Assembly: GCA_963575645.1 (NCBI GenBank) | Contig: OY754476.1 | Coordinates: 1,922,001 to 1,986,000, forward strand | DNA length: 64,000 nt | Direction of reading: 5' to 3' | Source of the DNA: Xanthostigma xanthostigma | Taxonomy: Eukaryota > Arthropoda > Insecta > Raphidioptera > Raphidiidae | Shown: piece by piece, positions 49,001 through 57,351 of the stretch | Position numbering within the stretch: position 1 is the first letter of the stretch | Layout: each line of letters begins with the position of its first letter | The notes under the pieces: model-generated | Seen by the model: the letters and a program-made list of their open reading frames with translations, nothing else | Told to the model about the DNA's origin: nothing | Databases searched by the model: none | Position numbers and translations under genes: made by a program

Positions 49001-50031
49001 TATAGTAGAGACAGAAACTTTTAACTGTGATGTTCCTATCAATCCTGGCAGAGTAAAGGAATTTGACAAGAGCACAGCTTTTTCTGCTTTGCCTGCACAT
49101 GACAATTCCAACAGCAGTAATAATTCTGTAAGTAAAGTAATCAAAAACATTTTTATGTTTATGTATTTTTATCGACAACGGCTGATGAAGCTTAATCACA
49201 AATCTTAACTTTCGATTTTTGATAATTGAAAACTATGTAGTCAAATAAATTTGAATAGGCAATGAGGCATAATCATTGAGACGAATCATCAAATACAAAA
49301 ATGCTCATATGTATAGTCTTTGTTGAAATGTTGGCGTTGAATGACAAATTGGTTAACGATATTATAATTTATGTCATTATATGGTGACGTAAAATTTTGA
49401 TTTTTTTTACTTAATTTATGGTACAAAAAATGTTTCATCATCCGTTGTCCAGGTTCTTATTGATGCATGTTGATCTGTAATTAATTATTAATTAATTAAA
49501 TTAAACAGCGCAAATTCGTCATCGGTTTTGCAAACTTATTTTTATTCTAATGTAAAAGTAAAACCTATTTTATTTCATGATTTATTAATATATTTTGTAT
49601 ATATATTGTTACAAATTATATATAAACAAAGATTTTATATATATTAGATCTGTAAACTAAGTAAAATATGATTTTTAGACGAAAACACGGCAGTTTAAAT
49701 TAATATTTAAGCAGCAATATTTGATATTTGTAATTATGAATGTTTGTAGGCTGGTCTTGCAGGAGTGTTTGCCCAATTGACGTTGGGAGTTCCTAGAACA
49801 GAAACGCAGAGTGTATTAGAAGATCATTTTAGACGTCAAAATTGGGAAATGGGCAACATAGATTTCTTAGGTCGCGATTCCTTTGCAAATATTTGGGATA
49901 AGATTTGTCAGACACTCTCTTCAACTGCGCCATCTGCCCCAGAAGAGACGGAAAAGGAACCAAAACCAGAGCAAGAGCAAAAGCAAAGCTTAGAGGGTAT
50001 GATTGAAAGTGTAACGATAGCCGATGACTAA
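40084..50031 (+). CDS. Gyg: Glycogenin, short (canonical) isoform
   Basis: Self-glucosylating GT8 glycosyltransferase that primes glycogen with UDP-glucose. Exons 40084-40090, 44299-44434, 45311-45485, 46156-46318, 46387-46513, 47036-47216 and 49750-50031 give 356 residues, the usual family length. The first exon carries only ATG GGA G. The metal-binding DxD is D102-A-D104 in VFLDADTL. The acceptor tyrosine is Y195 in [10 protein letters not shown], the same number as in rabbit glycogenin. [14 protein letters not shown] and [12 protein letters not shown] are typical GT8 segments. The glycogen-synthase-binding motif near the C-terminus is [26 protein letters not shown] at 50,054-50,059 would end this transcript. 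Introns hold a LINE fragment (45,541-45,935) and several MITEs. Confidence 0.93.
41425..41669. mobile_element. hAT MITE, CAAGGGCGTAGATA family, perfect 8-bp target duplication
   Basis: CAAGGGCGTAGATA and its reverse complement TATCTACGCCCTTG (one base off) form the ends. TAGCTTAT is duplicated at 41,417-41,424 and 41,670-41,677. Relatives are at 60,998 and 61,955. Confidence 0.88.
42579..42777 (+). mobile_element. Dispersed element with inverted GTGATAACGTC ends, copy 3
   Basis: A shorter relative of 31,826 and 33,430. Both ends are conserved (GACGTGATAACGTCTTATAA; GTTATCACGTAAAACTATCG), but the middle is deleted and a short segment near the left end is partly repeated. Confidence 0.7.
43378..43500. 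repeat. Dispersed repeat fragment
   Basis: ATACTAGTGGCCCTGG is followed by TATCGCGATAATATATAGCC and TATGTCCATTCTGAAGG. The latter part is the reverse complement of sequence at about 56,560-56,610. Class unknown. Confidence 0.45.
45541..45935 (-). pseudogene. LINE 3' fragment (reverse-transcriptase C-terminus)
   Basis: On the minus strand, frames read [40 protein letters not shown], then (after a frame change) [16 protein letters not shown]. This is the arrangement at the end of CR1/Jockey-type LINE proteins. It finishes with AATAAA-like sequence and a (TCTAT)n tail at about 45,545-45,570. A TAGATAGAATAGATT/ATAGATATTCTATTTAG flank lies on both sides. It sits in a glycogenin intron. Confidence 0.65.
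48252..49127 (+). CDS. Gyg: Glycogenin His-rich cassette exon (292 codons)
   Basis: A single exon between a TATAG acceptor and a TCT|GTAAGT donor. It is open throughout in phase 0 and its length is divisible by three, so it can be included or skipped without changing frame. It would sit between SPTM and [12 protein letters not shown], which are contiguous in ordinary glycogenins. The first third ([20 protein letters not shown]) is unremarkable. The rest is rich in His, Asn, Gln, Ser and Tyr, with an imperfect duplication around [10 protein letters not shown] and [10 protein letters not shown], each followed by QQPTYN. The end ([20 protein letters not shown]) is less repetitive. It is probably disordered; function unknown. 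Its use in transcripts is inferred from splice signals and phase. Confidence 0.75.
49121..49127 (+). other. Cassette exon donor (phase 0)
   Basis: TAATTCT is followed by GTAAGTAAAG, a near-perfect 5' splice site. It leaves the frame at phase 0, matching the acceptor at 49,750. Confidence 0.7.
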
Positions 50032-50053
50032 AATTCAAAATTTATAAATAGGT

Positions 50054-50059
50054 AATAAA
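50054..50059 (+). terminator. Poly(A) signal for short glycogenin
   Basis: AATAAA lies 23 bases after the stop of the short isoform. An alternative end here would fit the read-through of the GT at 49,997. Confidence 0.45.
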
Positions 50060-51733
50060 GAAAGTGTACGAATTAAGTGGCATGAAAATGAAAATTTTCT
50101 TTTTCTGGTAAATAATTTCTGAATAGTTTGTAGAAAAGAATATATATATGTTATTTTTGATATTTCTCTGAACAACTATAAAAAATATTGATAATTAATT
50201 TTTTTTAGTCGGTGCTCAAAATGGGCGAAATCAATAACTTTCAATTTATTATATTATTAATTTTCTTTCAGTATATCTGATAAAATTGTTAGTGAAAATC
50301 ATTAGGTATAACATTCCATAATTTTTTTTTTTTTATTAATATTTTTTATCTATATTTTCTCCCAATTCGAGCACCGAAATTTACATAACTGATCCATTAT
50401 TATATTGTACCTATCTATATGCTAATAAATCATATTAAAATATATCCGTTTTTATTTTCAAAATTCCAGTTCGGTTTGAATAAAAATGTCTCCAATATAT
50501 TTTTTAATACAAAATTGTCTTTTTTATGTGTTAAAACTAGTCGCGCAGCATATTTTCAAATGCTTGTTCTTAATTTTTGCCAATCATTGGTGATTATATT
50601 TAAAAAAATCAAAATTGCCTAAGTTTAAAAACGCATTGGTTTTTTCTGCATCATTCACTATAATTTGACATAATTAAATAAACTTGGCTCTTTAGACCGC
50701 AATCGTGAAAAATGCCGTGGCAGTCAACGTGTAAAGTAAATCACTTTGATAAAAAATAAAGTCAAGTATAAAAAATAAATCGTTATTTTGAAAATTTGTA
50801 TCAGTGTACCCATACTTTAGGGAAAAGAGAATAATCAAAAATAAGCAGCACATCTTCTCGTTCAATTAGATATCGCACAATACATTTAGTAGCATACGAA
50901 GTATTTCAAAATACTTATTTCTTCACTGTTGCATGTTCCACTTAAATATATAACTAGAACACTCGTTTTCATTTGTTTCTTACGGGTCTTGGGCTATCAT
51001 TATATTAATTAGGTATCATTTTTTTAATTTATAATTTAATCAAAATGGTGCATGTAATCAAAATGTATAAACACAATCTAATCAAAAACTGGCTAAATCA
51101 ACTAATATAAAAAACTAAAAAGCATATTATTATATACCCATAAACACACATTTCAGTAATTAGTTGCATTTATTATTGCGAATATTTGCCGCATTTTGCA
51201 AATAATCATGGTTGAATTTATCTAAAAATGCAGCGAAATTTAAATTTGAGTAAATGCGGAAATCAAAACTAAAATGACTTTTTGACTTGTTAAAATTGTC
51301 AGTAATTACGTAAATCGGATTGAGAACTAGGCTGTTCACTATCCATTTTTTATGTAAACCTTGGAATATGCAACCCAATTAACTTTATCAATATCGCTAC
51401 ATTGCAATTGATATAAAAAATGGACTACACGTTCGCAATAAGAAAGTGTGAGCGACATTTTTTCTGGCTTATGTCAATGATTCTGAATGTAACAAACGTG
51501 ACCGCTACTTATTTGTATTTTTTAATATGCTAATGAATATAAATAAAAGTAACATTTTAAATTAACTGGTGGTGGAATATACAAACAATTTTCTATTATT
51601 GTAGTGATCATAGCCAGTGTTTGAAAGCACCAAAACATGTAGTACAATGTAAATAAGTCTGTTTTTTAATGATCAAATGAGCTGATAATAAGTATTCGAC
51701 AGTTAATTTTTTTAACGTGTATTAATTTTTTAG

Positions 51734-53886
51734 CTAGAATAGATGATAAACCTTCAACTACTGAAGAAGTAAAAGAGAAAACACGTGAAATTCCTTCAGC
51801 ATCAGTGGAAGCAGTTGTAGCACCGACACTTACGCCATTAGACGTGGCACCAGTCTCTCCTCCGGCAGACAAACCGACTCCAGTTCCCATTTCACCAATA
51901 ACAGCGCCTATACAGATAACTCCAGCTACTCCACCCGCACCTACTGAAACTGCGGCAACTGCTTTACCAACTCCTCCAGTTCTTGCTGAACCAGTTGCAG
52001 TCGCTTCAGTCATTTCAGAGAGTCAATCTGCAACGCAACCGCCCAAAGAAATATCCCCAACAGCTGGTCAAGTAGTCCCAACTCCTAGTAAAGCAGCAGA
52101 AAAAGCAGTTTCGATTCCTACCGAAACAGTACAAAGTTCTGCTGAAACACCTAAAGACTCAGTCCCAGTCCCAAGTGAAGCTCCTCTAAGTCCTGTTGAA
52201 ACAGCCAAAAAACCAACCTCAGATTTGATTGAGGCTCCTAAGGAATCTAAGGATCTTTCGAAAGTAACAGATGTAACTGTAACACCAAAAGCAACAGCTC
52301 CATTTCCTAGTGAGACACCAAAAACAGCAGCTCCAATTTCTCCTGAGACACCAAAAACAGCACCACCAGTTCCTGTTGAGACACCACAGGCAACTCCAGT
52401 TCCTACTGAAACACTACAATCAATTGTTCCATCCTTAATTGAAACACCCAAAGAACAGGCCCCAGCTGCTACCGAAACTCCAAAAGAAACAGGTTTGAGT
52501 CTTACTGAAACAACTAATGTAACCGTTCCAATTTTTGAATCACACAAAAATGTCGTTTCAGTGTCCGCTGAAATATCAAAAGAAGCTGTCTCAACGCTTA
52601 CTGAAAAAACAAAGGCTCCAGTTCAACCAGTCGCTGAAATACAAACAGAGGCAAGTTCAGCTCCAACTGAAACATCTTCGGTTCCAAAAGAAGCTGTTGC
52701 AGTTACAAAAGAAGTAGTTCTTACTCCTAGTGATGTTTCCAAAGAAGCAGTTCCATTACCTACTGAAACATCAAAACAGGCTGCTCAATTATCCGCTGAA
52801 AAACCAAAAGAGGCACTTTCAACACCGGCTGAAATACCAAAAGAGGCAGTTCCAGCGTCCACTGAAAAACTAAAAGAAGTAGTTCCGCCCACTGAGAAAC
52901 TAAAAGAGGGAGTTCCAACACTCACTGAAAAACCAAAAGAGGAAGTTCTTACATCCACTGAAACACCAAAGGAGACAGGTTCAACACTAACTGAAAAACC
53001 AAAAGAGACAGTTCCGACGCCTACTGAAAAATCGAAAGAGGTAGTTCCAGCATCCCCTGAAAAAACAAAAGAGACAGTACCATCACCTACTGAAAAACCA
53101 AAAGAGGCAGTTCCAACATCTACCGAAAAACCAAAAGAGACAGTTTCAACGCCCAGTGAAAAACCAAAACAGGTCGTTCCAACGCCTACTGAAAAATCAA
53201 AAGAGGTCGCCCCGGCGCCCACTGAAACTCCAAAGGAAGAAGTTCCAAAGCCCACCGAAACTTTAAAAGAAACAGCTCCACCAGCCGTGGAAGCTCCGAA
53301 AGATATGACTTCACCTGCGATCAAAAAAGAAGAATCTCAAGTTTCAAAACAGTCTCCAGCCCCGAAGGAGTCAGCATCAGTTCCTGCTCAAGTAGAAAAA
53401 GAAGAAAGTTCAGTATCAAAAGGTGCGATTTCAGCAGAGGAAGTGTCTGCATCTAAAGACTCTCCGTCTCCTCAAGAAGCAGTTGCCGCATCTAAAGAAG
53501 TACTTAAAGAAGTCTCTCAGGCACCCAAAGAATCTTCTAAGAAGTCTAAGGGTAAATCAGCAAAAGAAGTAGTTGCAACTTCACCTCAAAAAGAAGAATC
53601 TGCAACGGAATCAGTTCCAAAAGAAACTGGTGCTGTTCCAAAAACTAAAGAAACTTCAAAGGAATCTGCCCCAAAAGAAATAAAAGAACCTGGATCAGCT
53701 CAACCTGCTCAAAAAGACTCTAAAGCTTCTAAAGAGGATTCTTCGAAAAGTCAGCCAAAAGAACAGCCTGCTAAAACTCAAGCAAGTGCATCACCTGAAC
53801 AAGTTCCACAACCGCCACCAAGAAAAGATAGAAAAGGTTCTGGTGGAGGTGGTTCCTCCAAGAAATCACAGTCCAAGAAAAAGTAA
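51734..53886 (+). CDS. Gyg: Glycogenin alternative 3' exon: 717-codon Pro/Thr/Glu/Lys-rich repeat tail
   Basis: A TTTTTTAG acceptor at 51,733 opens a 2,153-base exon that stays open to TAA at 53,884-53,886. It starts in phase 1. The short isoform's last exon has a GT donor at 49,997 (after GAG G) that also leaves phase 1, giving Q-S-L-E-A-R-I-D-D-K. With all exons the protein is 1,354 residues. The central part (about 52,840-53,270) is an array of about 13-residue units of the type VPTPTEKPKE. The flanks are looser Pro/Thr/Ser/Ala/Glu/Lys, and the end is basic (KSQSKKK). No ordinary domain is seen. The antisense open frames over this exon are mirrors of the repeat. Confidence 0.8.
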
Positions 53887-54048
53887 CTTGCAGTAGTGGC
53901 AATGGGTTTTAAAGTGCTTAATATATTTTAATTTAACTTTTTTCTATAATAATATGCATGAAGTGATTATAGTGTTTTTATTTGTTTCTTCGTTTATCTT
54001 TCTAGTCTTTATAAAACTGCCTTTGTATTTTCTATTGTTTGTTGCAAA

Positions 54049-54054
54049 AATAAA
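54049..54054 (+). terminator. Poly(A) signal for long glycogenin
   Basis: AATAAA lies 163 bases after the stop of the long isoform, followed by GT/T-rich sequence (TTGTTAGTATGTCATTT). Confidence 0.55.
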
Positions 54055-54679
54055 GAAACAGTTCTTAATAAATATGAAATACTTGTTAGTATGTCATTTA
54101 TTGACCTACATGCGTGTATAATCTATACAAATAAATAAAATTAAAGTGTCTGTTAGACTGTTTGTAATGTCAAAATAATAGCTTTTTACTAAATGCGTAA
54201 GTATATACGGTACTTATGACAAAAAACGGGTTTTAAAATTTTTGTCTGTATGTCTATTTGTTTACTTGTCTGTCTGTTCCTGAATTAATTATTGACACAA
54301 TGATATCAATTTATTGTAACGTATTTATTACATAGCAGACACTGATGAACTTAGGTGTTGAAAGGTACCATTTGCACCCGGACGAAAGCCGGACCGGTCA
54401 CCTAGTCACCATAATATTGTATTGTCATCAAAACTATGTATGCAAAATTTCAACTCAATTGGATAACGAGAAGTGAGTGAAAAATCAGTCGCAAGATTTT
54501 AAATAAATATAAAAAAAACGTGCAGTTAAATAAAAAAAAGCTAAATAATAAAAAAAAAACGTTTATAAAAAACGTCTAAAAAAAGTTCGACAACAACTCA
54601 CGGTTAACCGCAAAAATGTGAAGCGTGACGCCACACTTGACCAGTCTATTGTTGTACCTACTGCTGCGACAAAGTTTTA

Positions 54680-54814
54680 AGCTGTGTCCGACAATACCGT
54701 TCGGCAAATTTTTTACGATCGGCAATGTTTCGCCTTATAAACGAAGATCATGTCCGCACTAGTGCGGCTTTGCCGATCGGTATTGCCGATCGGCGTAGTC
54801 AGGCAGGACACAAT
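54680..54814. mobile_element. Harbinger-like MITE with TTA duplication and an empty site next door
   Basis: AGCTGTGTCC and GGACACAAT are the inverted ends, flanked by TTA at 54,677-54,679 and 54,815-54,817. The second unit of the duplication has the uninterrupted site AGTTTTACAACTGC, which defines the insertion boundaries. Confidence 0.7.
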
Positions 54815-55382
54815 TTACAACTGCAATTGGCTGACTGTAAATACTTTGCAGTGCTCACACTCCTAACTGGCGCCACCAGAAGCTAGTTTATAAACACAAT
54901 AATTTATTATGTAGGTATACTTTAAACTTTTAAAGGGAAACATCAGTAATAGTATGATTGTTAAATTTTTTTTACGAAAATTTTTGTAATCGTAATGACT
55001 TAGTCTATAGGTAAAGTGTTTTTTAACTTCTCGCTATTGAAAATTTTCAAAAATAAAGAGGGGAGTTATTAGTTTTGATCCAATTTTCGAAAATCGACTT
55101 TTCATCATATCTCGACGTTTTGAAGTCGTAGGAAACTATTCTGATTATTTTTGCATGGGCGTACGATATCTTTAAAACTAATCAACGATTGAGATCAGGT
55201 TTGCGGCATCTGAAAGGGTTTGTGGAGACTTAGATCTGATTAGAATTTGGAATCAATTGGTCAAAAAAATTAGAAATTAGACATTGATGACCTCAGGTGT
55301 TCAAAAGTACGATTTACACCTGGACGAAAGCCGGATCGGTCACCCAGTTACCATAATATTGTATTTTCATCGAAACTACACA

Positions 55383-55790
55383 AAAAATAAAATAAATAAA
55401 ACAATTAAGTAAAAAAGATTTTCAATTTAATTATCAAAATATTACATAATATGTTTCGCTGTCACAGCAGCTTCATCAGATATACAGTATTACAGTTCAC
55501 AAAAATAATCTATATAGGTCTAAATTAGGTAGATTTTATACACTAGAGGGGGAGGATGGTGGGGTGGGAAATCTCAACTCATAGAAAAAGAACAAAGGAA
55601 GAACGGTATATTCATTAAAAATTAAACTTTAGGTTTGGTAAAGGTGATGTGGAGATGTCTTTTTGATCATTTAATAGAAGGGATGAATTTTTGCGTTTGT
55701 TAATTTCCAAAGCTTCCAATAGATTTAATTTTAAACCTTTCTGTTCTATATGTAAAATATCAAAATTATTATTACTACCTATTACTATTA
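55383..55790 (-). mobile_element. Penelope-like retroelement 3' fragment with 11-bp target duplication
   Basis: GAAACTACACA is repeated at 55,372-55,382 and 55,791-55,801. On the minus strand 55,767-55,618 reads DILHIEQKGLKLNLLEALEI, then NKRKNSSLLLNDQKDI, matching the C-terminal end of the GIY-YIG endonuclease region of Penelope-like elements, and stops at TAA (55,617-55,615). A hammerhead-like motif follows at about 55,485-55,439. The reverse-transcriptase part is missing. Confidence 0.75.
55439..55486 (-). ncRNA. Hammerhead-ribozyme-like motif in the Penelope-like fragment
   Basis: Read on the minus strand: TATAT, CTGATGA, A, GCTG-CTGTGA-CAGC, GAAA, C-ATATTAT-G, TA, ATAT. This gives a 4-bp stem I (ATAT with ATAT), a CUGAUGA core, a 4-bp stem II, GAAA, a minimal stem III and a GUA cleavage triplet. 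It departs from the textbook core by one extra A between CUGAUGA and stem II. Activity is unproven. Confidence 0.5.
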
Positions 55791-56479
55791 GAAACTACAC
55801 ATGTATGCAAAATTTCAACTCAATTGGATAGAGAGAAAAAAGTGAAAAAACGGTCGCAAGATTCAAAATAAATATAGAGAACGTGCAGCTAAATAAAAGA
55901 AGCTAAACAAAAATTTAAAAAAAACGTCTAAAAATACACGTATAAAAAAGGTAAACAGTTGCGGTTAACCGCAAAAATGAGACGTGCTCGCGTGACGCCA
56001 CTGTTGACCAGTTCGTTGTAGTACATAATAGTTTTACAACTGCAATTGACTGACTGTAAATACTTAACTGGCGCCACAATGGAGGTACTTTAAAGAGGAT
56101 AACTTGATCAGTAATAATCCGAGTGTTAAAATTTTTTTACAAAAATTTTTGTAATCGTAATGACTTAAGTCGATAGGTAACTGTTCCCGCTATTAAACAT
56201 TTTCAAAAATAAAGAGAAGTTATTGATTTCAGTTTGATAATCGAGTTTTCATCAAATCCCGACGTTTTGAAGTTCTATAGGAAGCTATTCTGATTTTGAT
56301 TTTTGGATGGATTCCGTGTGTGTCAAAACTTTTTGTCGTACGATATCTTTAGAACGAATCAATCAACTGGGTTTGCGCGGCATTCGAAACGGTTTAGATC
56401 TGATTAGATTTTGGAGTCAATCGGTAAAAAAATTCAACAATTTTTTTCTTATGATTCAGAAATTCATCTGTATTCTATA

Positions 56480-56650
56480 CCCACTAATATTATAAAGAGG
56501 TAAAGTTTGGATGTAAGAGGTAATCTCCAAAACGATTCATCCGATTTCAAAAATTGTTCACCGATATTTAGAATGAACCTCCAGGATAGACATAGGCTAT
56601 ATATTATCGCGTTAAAATCTACTAAAATATACTAATTCGAACCGCTAGCT
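56480..56650. repeat. Dispersed repeat fragment
   Basis: CCCACTAATATTATAAAGAG is followed by CCAAAACGATTCATCCGATT, GATAGACATAGGCTATATAT and ACTAATTCGAACCGCTAGC. Several phrases recur in reverse at 43,378-43,500. Class unknown. Confidence 0.4.
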
Positions 56651-57042
56651 GTAGTGAATATAAAATTTTATGTCATAATGTTAAATTAGAGCTAACAAAT
56701 TTTTATAATTTATTGAAAAGTGGATATAGTTTCCAGTCAAAAAAGTTATTAAAAATAATAACAAAATTATTATCTATACGCATTGCGCTCTTTTAGATTT
56801 TTAAAATATACACAATTGAATAACGACAGTTTAACTAAAGTTTAGTGATATATTACTTAAACTGCGGTGGAAATATGGGGCGTTAAGAAACAAAGCGATA
56901 GTTCCATTATTATAAATCGACGATAACAGGATTAACAGGGTTCGTAATCATATACATCCTAAGATAATATCATAATATGATTTAATTTTCCTCTACCGGC
57001 GAACCAGTGAAAACATTACAAATTACAAAAAACTTACTTTAA

Positions 57043-57061
57043 CCAATAATCGCCTTCCACA
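57043..57061 (+). promoter_or_regulatory. ERSE-like ER-stress element upstream of PDIA6
   Basis: CCAAT, nine bases, then CCACA: the ER-stress response element CCAAT-N9-CCACG with one mismatch in its last base. It lies about 310 bp before the start codon of an ER chaperone gene of a family known to be induced through ATF6/XBP1. Confidence 0.5.
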
Positions 57062-57190
57062 CATTTGCTGCCATTCGATAGTGCGAAAGAGATAGAAAAC
57101 TGTGTAGTGTATGTGCGCCCACAATAGAGACGACGGAGTGCGCCTACGATTGTATTTTCTCTGGTCTATGCTGTGATATTAGTCTCAGAG

Positions 57191-57199
57191 GGCACGTCA
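57191..57199 (-). promoter_or_regulatory. UPRE-like XBP1 motif upstream of PDIA6
   Basis: The minus strand reads TGACGTGCC, containing the ACGTG core of the unfolded-protein response element TGACGTG(G/A). It lies 160 bp upstream of the start codon, near or just inside the likely 5' UTR exon. Confidence 0.4.
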
Positions 57200-57351
57200 A
57201 GTAAAATTAAGTTTCAGTTCTATAGGTAAATTTCGATTGTAGTTAAAGATATAGGCAAACATTTATAAAAAAAAACAACAGTTACAAAATACATATATTT
57301 AATATAATATACATAGTTATTCTAAATCCCATTTAAAATTGTTTTTCAGTT

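Larger units (their letters stand above)
54340..56470 (+). repeat. Tandem duplication of a ~1-kb unit, each copy hit by a different transposon
   Basis: Unit 1 (about 54,340-55,290) and unit 2 (about 55,290-56,470) share GGACGAAAGCCGGA, GCAAAATTTCAACTCAATTG, GGTTAACCGCAAAAATG, ACAACTGCAATTG and TTTTTGTAATCGTAATGACT in the same order. Unit 1 carries an extra 135-bp inverted-end element; unit 2 carries a 408-bp Penelope-like insert. Confidence 0.8.
53887..57349. other. Intergenic region between glycogenin and PDIA6
   Basis: AATAAA at 54,049-54,054 would end the long glycogenin transcript. Next come a tandem duplication (54,340-56,470), a dispersed repeat fragment (about 56,480-56,650) and the PDIA6 promoter. 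A 5' UTR exon ending at CTATAG|GTAAAT near 57,223 is likely. No coding sequence except the Penelope-like fragment. Confidence 0.6.

Noticed and set aside
48580-49208. Second open frame overlapping the glycogenin His-rich exon
   Set aside because: It is an Ile/Asn-rich shadow of the His-rich frame; only the other frame connects in phase to the flanking exons.
51666-53324. Long antisense open frames over the glycogenin tail exon
   Set aside because: They mirror the repetitive sense exon (Pro/Thr/Glu/Lys codons read in reverse as Gly/Val/Ser/Phe) and have no splice or start context.
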